Source of the DNA: Dyella subtropica
GTDB lineage: Bacteria > Pseudomonadota > Gammaproteobacteria > Xanthomonadales > Rhodanobacteraceae
Assembly (NCBI RefSeq): GCF_026283965.1
Contig: NZ_JAPDPD010000025.1
Location: forward strand, 1 to 64,000
Length of the DNA stretch: 64,000 bases
Direction: 5' to 3'
This document shows positions 8,968 to 17,740 of this stretch, piece by piece. The stretch's first letter is position 1. Each line of letters opens with the position of its first letter. The notes beneath the pieces were generated by a model. It saw only the letters and a program-made list of their open reading frames with translations. It searched no databases and was not told the origin of the DNA. The position numbers and the translations under genes are program-made.

Positions 8968-9034
8968 GTCGTTTTAGCCCGAATCGTTTAACCGCAGGTC
9001 GTTTCGCAACAAGTCGTTTCACAACAAGTCGTTT
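8968..9034. repeat. 15-bp-period AAACGAC array in the wspA leader
   Basis: On the plus strand (g/a)tcgttt occurs at 8968, 8983, 8998, 9013 and 9028, exactly 15 bp apart; on the coding strand this is AAACGAC/T. The two outermost units share the full 15 bases. The array ends about 12 bp before the wspA ATG, so it sits in the leader or promoter. The period also gives an open frame encoding a five-residue Lys-Arg repeat, judged accidental. Confidence 0.9.
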
Positions 9035-9281
9035 CACAACAGGAAGCAACACGTACTTCGAATACGAACGGATCATCAGGTACGGCTAGTCGGAGCGGAT
9101 CGGTGGCGGTCGAGCCAGGAAGCTATGGCAGCTCCCACCGTCTCCCTGAAGGGGCTGCCGTGATGCGGGTGGTGCAAGATCAGGTCACATCGCACATCGC
9201 CCGGAAACGCGGACTGGGCGATCGACTTATAGCGATGACCCCGTCGACGCGGTGTGGGCGGCGCCTCAGGGGTCATCAAAG

Positions 9282-9297
9282 TGTGATGAATATCACA
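9282..9297. promoter_or_regulatory. Clp/CRP-type palindrome upstream of wspA
   Basis: TGTGATGAATATCACA is a perfect TGTGA-N6-TCACA, the consensus of CRP and of Clp in Xanthomonas. It lies 58 bp past the stop of the glutathione transferase gene and about 330 bp upstream of wspA. Both flanking genes run on the minus strand, so wspA is the likely target. The rest of 8956-9354 holds only the repeat array and no convincing gene. Confidence 0.7.
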
Positions 9298-9354
9298 TTT
9301 TCTGGTGCGGCGCCTGGGCGGAGCTTCTGCTAGGGGCCTTGTCTGCCGCCGCCA

Positions 9355-10119
9355 TCAGAAGGGGGCGGCGGCGCGCGCGTTTTGCGACGCCTGGGTGGTC
9401 CAGGGCTGGTCGGGGAAATAGCGCTGCATCATGCGATCGGTGTACGCGACCAGATTGGGGTAGTGCTCGGCCGCATCGCGTAGAGGCGAGGTGAAAAAGG
9501 GGGTAAGCACGCCGGCCAGCATGGCGAAGGCGGTGGCGTCGATGGCGGTAGGGCGGGCGCCGATGAAAAAGGGCTGGTCGCCGAGCAGGGCAGCGAGGGT
9601 CGATAGCGAGCGCTTGCCAAGTTCAAGCACTTCCTCGGGGGTGTGGCGGCCCAGGCCATGGATGCGCAGGTTGTCGGTTACGCGCGCCTGTATCTCGATG
9701 CGCAGCTGCGCTCGCTTGTCCTCGGGCGCGTTGTCGACGAAATGCGCTGGCCCTTTGGCGAAATTGTCCGGGTCGACCCAGCGGTAATACAGCAAGGCCC
9801 AATAGAGGTGATCTTCCAGCAGGCGTTCGATGGCCCATGACTCGGCGCGTTGGCGCGGGGTAAGGCCTTCGTCCAGGTCAAGCTCGTATTTGCGCTCGAT
9901 ATGCGCGCGGATGAAGGTGGAGTCGGCGATCCGTTCGCCCTCGTCTTCGAGGTAAGGCAGCTTGCCTTTCGGTGCGCTATCGCGATTGCCCGGATGTTTG
10001 CGATAGGCCAGGCCTGCCATCTTCAGCTGCATCTCGGTCTTGAGCACGAACGGGCTCTTGTCGGGCAGATCGAAACCGGTGCCGGAGCCATACAAGGTGA
10101 TGGGGGCGGCTGGTGTCAT
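9355..10119 (-). CDS. Glutathione S-transferase family protein
   Basis: 254-residue cytosolic protein with a thioredoxin-like N-terminal half (ITLYGSGTGFDLPDKSPFVLK, GKLPYLEDEGERIADSTFI, the cis-Pro and Glu/Asp-Ser glutathione-binding region) and an all-helical C-terminal half. The arrangement resembles the metaxin/Fax-like branch rather than classical GSTs. Substrate unknown. The ATG at 10119 follows GGAGTAACCGC. It stands alone between the slipin operon and the wsp leader. Confidence 0.8.
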   Translation of the reverse strand: MTPAAPITLYGSGTGFDLPDKSPFVLKTEMQLKMAGLAYRKHPGNRDSAPKGKLPYLEDEGERIADSTFIRAHIERKYELDLDEGLTPRQRAESWAIERLLEDHLYWALLYYRWVDPDNFAKGPAHFVDNAPEDKRAQLRIEIQARVTDNLRIHGLGRHTPEEVLELGKRSLSTLAALLGDQPFFIGARPTAIDATAFAMLAGVLTPFFTSPLRDAAEHYPNLVAYTDRMMQRYFPDQPWTTQASQNARAAAPF

Positions 10120-10215
10120 GCGGTTACTCCGTACGGATATTCAAGGAAGACGGGCGCAGCGTAATCGCACGCTGCTGCCAGCGTGCTGTCAGCAGAGGGG
10201 TGCCTGCCTGCGCGC

Positions 10216-10983
10216 TCAGCTGCGGGGCAGGCTATCGAGCAGCGGCTTGATCATGTCCAGTGGCAGCGGGAAGACAATGGTGTGGGTGTTGCCGCTGCTG
10301 GACATGTCGGCGAGGGTTTGCAGGTAACGCAGTTGTAGCGCCTGTGACTGTTGCGACAGGGTGGCGGCGGCATCGCGCAATTTCTCGGCGGCCTGCAGTT
10401 CGCCTTCGGCGTGGATGACTTTGGCGCGGCGCACGCGCTCGGCTTCGGCCTGGCGGGCGATGGCGCGGATCATGGTTTCGTTGAGGTCCACGTCTTTCAG
10501 TTCCACATTGCTGACCTTGATGCCCCAGGCGTCGGTGGCTTCGTCCAGGATGGTCTGCAGGATGCGGTTGATCGTATCGCGCTGGGACAGGATTTCGTCC
10601 AGTTCGTGCTGGCCCAGAACAGAACGCAGACGCGTCTGCGCGAGCATGCTGGTGGCTTGCAGGAAGTCGGCCACTTTCAGCGTCGCCTTGTCCGGCTCCA
10701 CCACGCGGAAATACACCACGGCGTTGACGCGCACCGAAACGTTGTCGCGCGAGATCACATCCTGCGGCGGCACGTCCATCACGGTCACGCGCAGGTCCAC
10801 GCGCATCATGCGTTGTATCACCGGCACCAGGATGATCAGGCCGGGCCCTTTGGTGCCGGTATAGCGGCCCAGGGTGAGTACCACGCCGCGCTGGTATTCC
10901 GGCAGCACGTTGATCGACATGAACAACAGGACGAAGGCCAGCACCACCACGACACCGAGGAATCCGAACATGGGAATCTCCAT
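10216..10983 (-). CDS. Slipin (SPFH/band 7) membrane protein
   Basis: 255-residue stomatin-like protein: an N-terminal membrane helix ([19 protein letters not shown]), then a band-7 domain ([36 protein letters not shown]) and a coiled-coil tail ([20 protein letters not shown]). It assembles into membrane microdomain complexes. It starts 19 bp after the nfeD stop with AGGTG upstream; the pair is the common NfeD1b-slipin operon, in which the protease can cleave the slipin C-terminus. An upstream extension to 11187 lies within nfeD and is rejected. Confidence 0.9.
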   Translation of the reverse strand: MEIPMFGFLGVVVVLAFVLLFMSINVLPEYQRGVVLTLGRYTGTKGPGLIILVPVIQRMMRVDLRVTVMDVPPQDVISRDNVSVRVNAVVYFRVVEPDKATLKVADFLQATSMLAQTRLRSVLGQHELDEILSQRDTINRILQTILDEATDAWGIKVSNVELKDVDLNETMIRAIARQAEAERVRRAKVIHAEGELQAAEKLRDAAATLSQQSQALQLRYLQTLADMSSSGNTHTIVFPLPLDMIKPLLDSLPRS

Positions 10984-11002
10984 GATGTTCACCTGAAGAG
11001 GG

Positions 11003-12397
11003 CTAAAGAGGGGCGACCCACAGTTGCAAACCCTCGCGACGCAACACGCGCACGCGCGCGCCGGCGGGTAGCGCCGTTTCACAATGCACACGCCAGCGTT
11101 CACCACCCACCAGTGCCCAGCTCTCGCTGCCAGGCTGCACGGCCTGAAGCAGCTCGCCGGTGGTTTGAAGCATGTGTTGCTCGCCACTGAACGGGCGGGT
11201 ACTCCTGGCGCGCATGACCAGGCGCAGAATCAGCGCCAGCAGCGCCACAGCACAGAACGCAATGCCGCCGATCACGCCCAGGTTCACCGCGTAGCCGGGC
11301 ACGCCGGTGTTGAACAGCATGATCGAACCGATCACGAAAGCGATTACGCCGCCCACGCCGACAGCGCCAGCGGCGGGTGTAAGCGCTTCGGTCAACAGCA
11401 AGGCGACACCGAGCGCCATCAAGGCCAGGCCGGCGTAGTTCACCGGCAGCAGCTGCAACGCATAAAGACCGATCAGCAGGCAGATGCCGCCAGCGATACC
11501 GGGCAGCAGCGCGCCGGGATGGAAGGCTTCCAGAATCAGTCCGTAGATGCCGGCCAGCAGCAGCATGTAGGCGATGGTGGGGTTGGTGATGATGCCGAGA
11601 AAACGCGTGCGCCAGTTCGGCGCGTAGTCGCGCACGGCAAGTCCGGCGAGTTTCAGGGTGAGTGCCTGGTTGGCGACACGCACGGTGCGTCCGTTCGCCT
11701 GCGTCAGCAGCGCCGAGGTATCGGTGGCCATGAAATCCACCACATGCCGCTCGACGGCTTCGCTCGCGGTGAGCGTGGCGGCGCCGCGCACGGCCTGTTC
11801 CGCCCAGGCGGCATCGCGGCCACGCAGTTGGGCCAGCGAACGGATGTAGGCGATAGCGTCGTTGAGCACTTTGTTCGCTTCCGCGTCGCGGGCGACGCTC
11901 TCGCTGGCGCTGGGTTTTTCCGCGCTTTTCGCTGGCGCCGGCCCGCCCAGGGGGGAAGGCACGGGTGGAGGCATGGGCGTGTTGCCGCCGCCGAGGCTGA
12001 CCGGCGTGGCGGCGCCCAGATGCGTAGCGGGCGCCATGGCGGCGATGTGGCAGGCATAGAGGATGTAGGTGCCAGCGGAGGCCGCGCGCGCACCGTCCGG
12101 GGCGACGTAGCCGAGCACCGGTATGTGCGAGGCAAGGATGCTGCTGACGATCTGCCGCATCGAATCGGCCAGCCCGCCCGGTGTATCCAGCCGCAGCACG
12201 ATGGCAGTGGCGCCTTCGCGGGTGGCGCGCTGCATGGCGTCGTCGACGTATTCCGCGGCGGCGGGGCCGATGGCGCCATCCAGTTCGATGCGGGCAACGA
12301 AACCCTGGCCGGCCACAGGCACCGGTTCGGCAAGCCCGACCGTGCCCAGCGCCAGGCAAAGCAGGGCGCTCCACAGGGTCCACATGCATCGCGACAT
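11003..12397 (-). CDS. NfeD-family membrane serine protease
   Basis: 464 residues: signal peptide ([15 protein letters not shown]), a ClpP-like protease domain ([14 protein letters not shown]; catalytic Ser in AASAGTY; a Lys-containing helix after a Pro/Ala-rich insert), four to five transmembrane helices ([45 protein letters not shown]) and a C-terminal OB-fold NfeD domain. It is the long NfeD1b form. GGAGA lies 8 bp before the ATG. It is the first gene of the slipin operon and divergent from the pseudouridine synthase. Confidence 0.9.
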   Translation of the reverse strand: MSRCMWTLWSALLCLALGTVGLAEPVPVAGQGFVARIELDGAIGPAAAEYVDDAMQRATREGATAIVLRLDTPGGLADSMRQIVSSILASHIPVLGYVAPDGARAASAGTYILYACHIAAMAPATHLGAATPVSLGGGNTPMPPPVPSPLGGPAPAKSAEKPSASESVARDAEANKVLNDAIAYIRSLAQLRGRDAAWAEQAVRGAATLTASEAVERHVVDFMATDTSALLTQANGRTVRVANQALTLKLAGLAVRDYAPNWRTRFLGIITNPTIAYMLLLAGIYGLILEAFHPGALLPGIAGGICLLIGLYALQLLPVNYAGLALMALGVALLLTEALTPAAGAVGVGGVIAFVIGSIMLFNTGVPGYAVNLGVIGGIAFCAVALLALILRLVMRARSTRPFSGEQHMLQTTGELLQAVQPGSESWALVGGERWRVHCETALPAGARVRVLRREGLQLWVAPL

Positions 12398-12519
12398 GGG
12401 TGCCGTCTCCTGGATGCTGCGCCACCAGATTGCGCCGATCGATGTTGTCGCGATGTCGACAAGCGAAGGCGGGGACGGTGGCCGCTAGAATCGGTATCCG
12501 CTCCCTCCCGCACGCCTTC

Positions 12520-13389
12520 ATGGAAAGCATCGCCGCCAGCACCCTGCACCTGCCACCGGGACCGTGGGCCACCGTGCTCGATTGCCTGTGCGCGCATTTC
12601 GCGGCGATCCCGCGCGAGCAATGGCTGGATCGCATGGCGCGTGGGCGGGTGCTCGATGCAGCAGGCGCGCCGGTCGACCCGCAGACGCCTTACCGGGTTG
12701 GGCTGCGCGTGCAGTACTACCGAGAAGTGGCGGATGAAGCGCCGATTCCGTTTCGCGAACGTCTGGTGCATGCCGACGAACACCTGGTGGTCGTCGACAA
12801 GCCGCATTTCCTGCCCGTGGTGCCGGCCGGTGGTTTCGTGCGGGAAACGCTGCTGACCCGCCTGATCCACACGCTCGGCAATCCCCAGTTGGTGCCGTTG
12901 CACCGAATCGATCGCGCCACCGCGGGTCTGGTGATGTTTTCGGCGAACCCCGCCAGCCGTTCGGCGTACCAGGCGTTGTTTCGCGAGCGGCGTATCGAAA
13001 AACGTTACCAGGCATGGGCGCCTGCGCTACCTGCGCTGGCGTTTCCGCTCACGCGGCGCTCCCGCATCGTGGCCGGCGATCCCTTCTTCCGCATGCACGA
13101 AGTACCCGGCGAGCCCAACAGCGAAAGTTGGATCGATGCGATCGACCGCACAGGTGAGCTCTGGTGCTATGCGTTGCAACCCATCACCGGACGCAAGCAC
13201 CAGTTGCGCGTGCACATGGCGGCGCTCGGCGCACCCATTCATAACGACGGGTTCTATCCCGTACTGGCCGAGCAGGCTGACGACGACTACACGAAACCAC
13301 TGCAGCTGCTGGCGCAGTCGTTGTCGTTTATCGATCCGCTCAGCGGTGTCTTGCGCCGCTTCGAAACCGAGCTAACGCTGCAGGGCTAG
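12520..13389 (+). CDS. RluA-family RNA pseudouridine synthase
   Basis: 289-residue cytosolic enzyme that isomerises uridine in RNA. The catalytic motif is VPLHRIDRATAGLVMF with the nucleophilic Asp in HRID. RKHQLRVHMAALGAPIHNDG is the conserved C-terminal motif of RluA enzymes. The N-terminal 90 residues resemble a degenerate S4-like region. The exact RNA target cannot be told from sequence. The ATG at 12520 is chosen; earlier in-frame starts run into the opposite nfeD gene. Confidence 0.88.
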   Translation: MESIAASTLHLPPGPWATVLDCLCAHFAAIPREQWLDRMARGRVLDAAGAPVDPQTPYRVGLRVQYYREVADEAPIPFRERLVHADEHLVVVDKPHFLPVVPAGGFVRETLLTRLIHTLGNPQLVPLHRIDRATAGLVMFSANPASRSAYQALFRERRIEKRYQAWAPALPALAFPLTRRSRIVAGDPFFRMHEVPGEPNSESWIDAIDRTGELWCYALQPITGRKHQLRVHMAALGAPIHNDGFYPVLAEQADDDYTKPLQLLAQSLSFIDPLSGVLRRFETELTLQG

Positions 13390-13644
13390 TGCGCAAACCG
13401 CAACATGTTTTGGCTGCTTGTTAGTGCCAAGTTGATTCGCAGCATCTGTCCCGTGCCGCGCGCCTTGCATCATCAAGGCCATGGGCAGCAAGAAGAATCT
13501 TGTGGAATTTTGGTTTGCGATCTTCGTGCTGCAGCGCATGTAGTGCACGCATAGCGGATCAGATGTTTCTCATCGCATCACGAGGTTGATGTCCATCCAC
13601 ATTGACGTGACCATGAGGGAAAGAATGAGCTAGGAGTTGTGCGC

Positions 13645-15324
13645 ATGCGCTCAAGGAAGGCGGTGTTTGCTGGCGTGGCGTTACTGGCGGCTGTGGTTGT
13701 CGGCCTCTATGGCTCCGGCCTTCTCACATTCATGCTGCTGGGTCTGCATGACCAGCCCGTGCAGTGGAATACCTACGGGCAATACATTCGCGCGCTTGAC
13801 CAGCCGCAGTTCGCACCTTACGCACTGCGCATCAAGATCGCCGGAATCATCGGCTTCGGTGTTCCGGCGCTTTCCTGGCTGGGTTTGCTGGTTCTGCTAG
13901 TCAAGTCGAAGAAACGGTCGCTGCACGGCGAAGCGCACTTCGCCACGGCAAGCGATCTGGCCAAACAAGGCATGTTCACGCCATCGCCCACCAGCCTCAT
14001 CGTCGGCAAGATGCGCGGCAAGTTCGTCTATATGTCCGGGCAGCAATTCGCGATCCTCGCCGCACCGACGCGCAGCGGCAAAGGCGTAGGTATCGTCATC
14101 CCGAACCTGCTGAGCTATCCCGGTTCGATAGTGGTGCTCGATATCAAGCAGGAGAACTTCGATCTGACCAGCGGTTGGCGTCAATCGCAGGGCCAGGACG
14201 TTTTCCTCTTCAATCCCTTCGCGGAAGACATGCGCTCGGCACGCTGGAACCCGCTGCATTACGTGTCCGATGGCGTGTACCGCATTTCCGACCTGATGGC
14301 ATTGGCAGAGACTTTGTACCCCGACGGCTCGTCGGACCAGAAATTCTGGGTCAGTCAGGCACGCAACGCGTTCGTCGCGTTCACGATGTACCTGTTCGAG
14401 AAGCGTGACGCACAACGTGTCAAAGATCGTCCATCCAGGAACATCCAGGAGCCGACACTCGGCCAGGTATTCCGCCTGTCTTCCGGCGACGGCACTGAAC
14501 TGAAGGCCTGTCTGCGTGGGTTGTCGCAACAACCCTTTCTGAGCGGCGACGCCAAGAATGCGTTCAGCAACCTGCTATCACAGGCGGACGACACCTTCTC
14601 ATCCATCATGGGAAGCTTCCGCGAGCCACTGAACATGTTCATCAATCCAGTGCTCGACGCCGCCACCAGTGGCAACGACTTTCTGTTGACCGATGTGCGC
14701 AAGAAGCCGATGACGATCTATATCGGTATCCAGCCCAACAAACTGGCCGAGAGCCGCATCATCATCAACATGTTCTTCAGTCAGCTGGTCAAGCTCAATA
14801 CCAAGGAGCTGCCCTCGCAGAACACCGAGCTCAAGCACCAGTGCCTGCTGCTGATGGACGAGTTCACCGCCATCGGCAAGGTGGACGTGATCGCTAGTGC
14901 GGTGTCCTTCATCGCTGGCTACAACCTGCGCATGCTGCCGATCATTCAAAGCACTTCGCAGCTAGAGGCCGTGTACGGCAGGGACGTTGCGCGCACCTTC
15001 GTGACCAATCATGCGCTACAAATCGTCTACACCCCGCGCGAGCAGCGTGATGCGAATGAGTATTCGGAGATGCTTGGCTATACCACCGTGCGCAAGCAGA
15101 ACATTACGCGTGGTCGCGATGTGAGTCGGAGCGAATCAGAGGAGCGGCGCGCCCTCATGCTGCCGCAAGAACTCAAGGCGATGAGTGGTGAGAAGGAGGT
15201 CTTCTTCTACGAAGGTATTCCACATCCGGTGATGTGCGACAAGATCCGGTATTACCAGGACAAGTTATTTACTCGGCGGTTGCTACCGAGGGTGGAGGTG
15301 CCAGCACTCGATATACGGGGATGA
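13645..15324 (+). CDS. virD4: VirD4 type IV secretion coupling protein
   Basis: 559-residue inner-membrane ATPase that brings effectors to a type IV secretion channel. Two N-terminal membrane helices (VFAGVALLAAVVVGLYGSGL; IAGIIGFGVPALSWLGLLVL) are followed by the ATPase domain with Walker A APTRSGKGVG at about 140-149 and Walker B CLLLMDEF, plus the IIQSTSQLEA segment. AGGAG lies 8 bp before the ATG. A GTG two codons upstream would be too close to it. No virB genes lie in the window, but an XVIPCD-type effector follows, as expected of the Xanthomonadales bacteria-killing system. Confidence 0.92.
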   Translation: MRSRKAVFAGVALLAAVVVGLYGSGLLTFMLLGLHDQPVQWNTYGQYIRALDQPQFAPYALRIKIAGIIGFGVPALSWLGLLVLLVKSKKRSLHGEAHFATASDLAKQGMFTPSPTSLIVGKMRGKFVYMSGQQFAILAAPTRSGKGVGIVIPNLLSYPGSIVVLDIKQENFDLTSGWRQSQGQDVFLFNPFAEDMRSARWNPLHYVSDGVYRISDLMALAETLYPDGSSDQKFWVSQARNAFVAFTMYLFEKRDAQRVKDRPSRNIQEPTLGQVFRLSSGDGTELKACLRGLSQQPFLSGDAKNAFSNLLSQADDTFSSIMGSFREPLNMFINPVLDAATSGNDFLLTDVRKKPMTIYIGIQPNKLAESRIIINMFFSQLVKLNTKELPSQNTELKHQCLLLMDEFTAIGKVDVIASAVSFIAGYNLRMLPIIQSTSQLEAVYGRDVARTFVTNHALQIVYTPREQRDANEYSEMLGYTTVRKQNITRGRDVSRSESEERRALMLPQELKAMSGEKEVFFYEGIPHPVMCDKIRYYQDKLFTRRLLPRVEVPALDIRG

Positions 15325-15529
15325 TATCGGATGTCATGAGGGGGCCTCGTGACGAATAGACCTCCTGAGAGCTTTATCCTCGGACGGAGAGGTGATGCGC
15401 GTGGCGTGATTGTTTGTGATGTGCGGTGTCAAGAAGCAGGCGCTGTTCTTGATGACTGTTAGGAAGGTGTATGGCTTGCTCTGCAAGTTACCGCCTGATC
15501 ATGTGTGAACCCGACTAGGGGAGAAGGTC

Positions 15530-16336
15530 ATGCTAGGAAAGCTGTTTGGTTGGAAAGGGAAGAAGGTTGGCGAGTCAAAGGAGTCTGCGGAAATGCAGGC
15601 AGAAACAAAGCCTTCAGGCGAGGCATCATCTTCTGGCGATCAGATGCACCCCGGTGATGCGATTTTGTTGCAAACCATCGCCAGTAAGCGCGCTGAAGAT
15701 CCTTTGATAGGTGCCAGGGTGGCTGGCGATGCCATCTTTCGGTTCCTCCTGAAAGCGTTGAAGAACGAGCAGGGTGTGCATATTGAAACGCTCCTCACCG
15801 TGCTTGGCGCATTGGCGGGTTATGCGTGTCAGATGGGCATCCGCAAGATATACGAATCTAGACCAACGGAGCCGCTCCCTTTTGTTGTCGCCACTACTAC
15901 CTCGGGCCAGACGCTCTACTTCGGCGATGTTTTGAACAGGCCATTAGTTGAAACCGACTACTCGGTATGGGGGCTTTGTTTCGGCCAGGCTATGCAGCTC
16001 GGCGCGCAGCTACCGGACATGCAGGAGATGTTTAGCCATGTGAGTGCTACCGCGGGGAGCAGCGAGTTTGGTGTCCCGCGCTATCCGGGCGAAGGGGCGG
16101 CGGCAGACCTGCCGGTCAATTACCTTCGTGTGTTCTGGCCCCATATTCTTCCAGTGCTGGAGAGGTGGTGCTTCGAACCCACCGAATGGCATGTCGCCAT
16201 CAGTATCGCTGCTCAGAACGCTATCGTTGCCGCCAAGGATGCGATCGATCCGGGGTTTGCTGCCACCATAGTGATGGAGTGCGCGATACCTATGTCGAAG
16301 ATGGATGCCGCCGACATCTTCAAGAGCGTGGAGTAG
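15530..16336 (+). CDS. Unknown protein in VirD4 island
   Basis: 268 residues, not recognised. A charged, low-complexity N-terminus (Lys/Glu/Ser-rich, to about residue 45) precedes a mainly helical body with a hydrophobic patch around TVLGALAGYACQMG and a Trp-rich stretch (FWPHILPVLERWCF). No signal peptide and no clear membrane helix. GGGAGAAGG lies just upstream of the ATG. It sits 205 bp after virD4 in the same direction, so it may serve type IV secretion (chaperone, adaptor or immunity), but that is inference from position only. Confidence 0.7.
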   Translation: MLGKLFGWKGKKVGESKESAEMQAETKPSGEASSSGDQMHPGDAILLQTIASKRAEDPLIGARVAGDAIFRFLLKALKNEQGVHIETLLTVLGALAGYACQMGIRKIYESRPTEPLPFVVATTTSGQTLYFGDVLNRPLVETDYSVWGLCFGQAMQLGAQLPDMQEMFSHVSATAGSSEFGVPRYPGEGAAADLPVNYLRVFWPHILPVLERWCFEPTEWHVAISIAAQNAIVAAKDAIDPGFAATIVMECAIPMSKMDAADIFKSVE

Positions 16337-16390
16337 AGCTGCCTGTTGAGGGCTGCATTTTGAATGCAAGCATGGAAAGGAGATTCGCAC

Positions 16391-16954
16391 ATGACGGTTA
16401 GCTTCAAACTTCCCCCGGGTTGGGCTGGTCCGCTGGAAGGCAAAGACCCTTGGCCGTTGCGGTTTTATCACCACAACTTTGGCGCGCGTCATTTCAATAC
16501 GCAGCGTTGCTGGATTATCTATAGCAACAACTGCTTTACTCGCCTGACGGGAGACAAGCCTGCGGGACCACCATCTGTACCGAACTGGCGAGATGATTGG
16601 AGCGGGCACTTTGGTGTCCTACCTGATGATTACGGCGGGCGCACTTTCCCCGGCCCGGTCGACATCCACTGGACCTCGCTGGATGGCACCGCGCACGAAG
16701 CCGTCATCGACCTGGATGCGCTGTTCAAAGAGCGTCTGGTGTTGCACAACCTTTCCAAGGACGAGATTCCCGAAGGTTGGCTTGCTAGCTGTGCAGGTCA
16801 TCCTGTAACGCCGCACATCTTGGTCGAAGTCAACGATCGCACCGTCAGCGTTTACATGCGGGCTTTGGTGGCTACCAAGGAAGAGCAAATTCCTGGTAAC
16901 CCACATAGCAAAGGACGCAACGACCTGATGCTGGCCTGGACCCATACCTACTGA
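16391..16954 (+). CDS. Putative immunity protein
   Basis: 187 residues, family not recognised. Trp-, His- and Asn-rich with WRDDWSGHFG and MLAWTHTY near the C-terminus; no signal peptide. AAAGGAG lies 9 bp before the ATG, and the stop is 16 bp before a truncated effector-like gene. The order small protein then effector head matches the immunity-effector order repeated at 17237-21345, which is the sole reason for the call. Base composition is close to that of the surroundings. Confidence 0.55.
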   Translation: MTVSFKLPPGWAGPLEGKDPWPLRFYHHNFGARHFNTQRCWIIYSNNCFTRLTGDKPAGPPSVPNWRDDWSGHFGVLPDDYGGRTFPGPVDIHWTSLDGTAHEAVIDLDALFKERLVLHNLSKDEIPEGWLASCAGHPVTPHILVEVNDRTVSVYMRALVATKEEQIPGNPHSKGRNDLMLAWTHTY

Positions 16955-16970
16955 GCAAGGAGTGCTGATC

Positions 16971-17225
16971 ATGAGCGTGCCTAGGGACCAAATGAACGTA
17001 GACGGCCTGCCCAGCGACGGTGTAGGGCACGATGTCGCCACGCCGGAGCAGCTGGCCAAGTTCGACCAAGCGCGCGGGGCATTGTCGCGATTCCGAGTGC
17101 CGATCCTGGTGCATGCGGACAACCCGCACGAATGGCTTTATCGTGAGCTTTGCAAATCGATGACACCTTGCATGGATCGAAGGCTTCATAACGTATTTGC
17201 TATCGCGCCATCACACACTTTCTAG
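16971..17225 (+). pseudogene. Truncated effector-like gene
   Basis: 84 codons from an ATG with AAGGAG 9 bp upstream. Residues up to about NPHEWLY look like the N-terminus of a large secreted toxin; an arrangement of this kind precedes the catalytic GxDGTG region in phospholipase effectors of the DUF2235 type, but that comparison is from memory. After that point the frame runs into unrelated AT-richer sequence and stops. Read as the 5' remnant of an effector whose body was lost when the next cassette arrived. It could still be expressed as a short peptide. Confidence 0.5.
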
Positions 17226-17236
17226 TGAGTATTGTC

Positions 17237-17740
17237 ATGCCTCTACATTTCGAAGCAGCCAACGGTTCAGCGATTGATCATCAACATGGCTTGGAAGTAT
17301 TTCAGCCAAGAATGGAGCCAACAGAAAATCAGGGTGAGGTGGAATATCAGTATTGGATTTTTCGTGGCGAAAGTCAGTATTCACTGGGGTGCTTTGGAAC
17401 TTTTAACTCTATTAAAAATGAAGGCCGAAATGTGGATGTTTTCACCCTGAATCTTGGTCAAAACTGGGTGATCGAATCAATCTTTAAGACGAAAGATCGA
17501 CTCAACATTTTGGGCGATAAGTTCAGCTTTCTAGTTGGCCTATCCGAGGGATTGGTCAGGGTTTTCCAAAGTAGAAGAGACAATGACAACGAGGTGCGCT
17601 ACTTGGCTTTGAGCCAGGAAGCAGTCCTTCATGATCACGGGATCGCTATTCCCGATGGACTACTTCGTCTACCCAATGGGGATATCGTGCTCGCCGAAGT
17701 AACGGTGCCTGCGCATCCATCGGCGAGCACCGTGTCATGA
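17237..17740 (+). CDS. AT-rich putative immunity protein for the effector
   Basis: 167 residues, family not recognised, predicted soluble and beta-rich (EYQYWIFRGESQY, VDVFTLNLGQNWVIES). By hand count 17341-17460 is about 39% GC, far below the surrounding genes. Its stop overlaps the effector start as ATGA, so the two are translationally coupled. Coupling to a toxin gene plus foreign composition supports an immunity role. ATG 17237 is used; an in-frame GTG at 17225 is possible. Confidence 0.65.
   Translation: MPLHFEAANGSAIDHQHGLEVFQPRMEPTENQGEVEYQYWIFRGESQYSLGCFGTFNSIKNEGRNVDVFTLNLGQNWVIESIFKTKDRLNILGDKFSFLVGLSEGLVRVFQSRRDNDNEVRYLALSQEAVLHDHGIAIPDGLLRLPNGDIVLAEVTVPAHPSASTVS

Noticed and set aside
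8717-9076. Small minus-strand protein with Lys-Arg-Leu-Val repeats before wspA
   Set aside because: The repeats come from the 15-bp DNA array, and most of the frame overlaps wspA in another frame. No homology-like content.
9076-9279. 67-codon minus-strand frame between the GST gene and wspA
   Set aside because: No ribosome site and no recognisable content; the region is better explained as promoter and leader of wspA.
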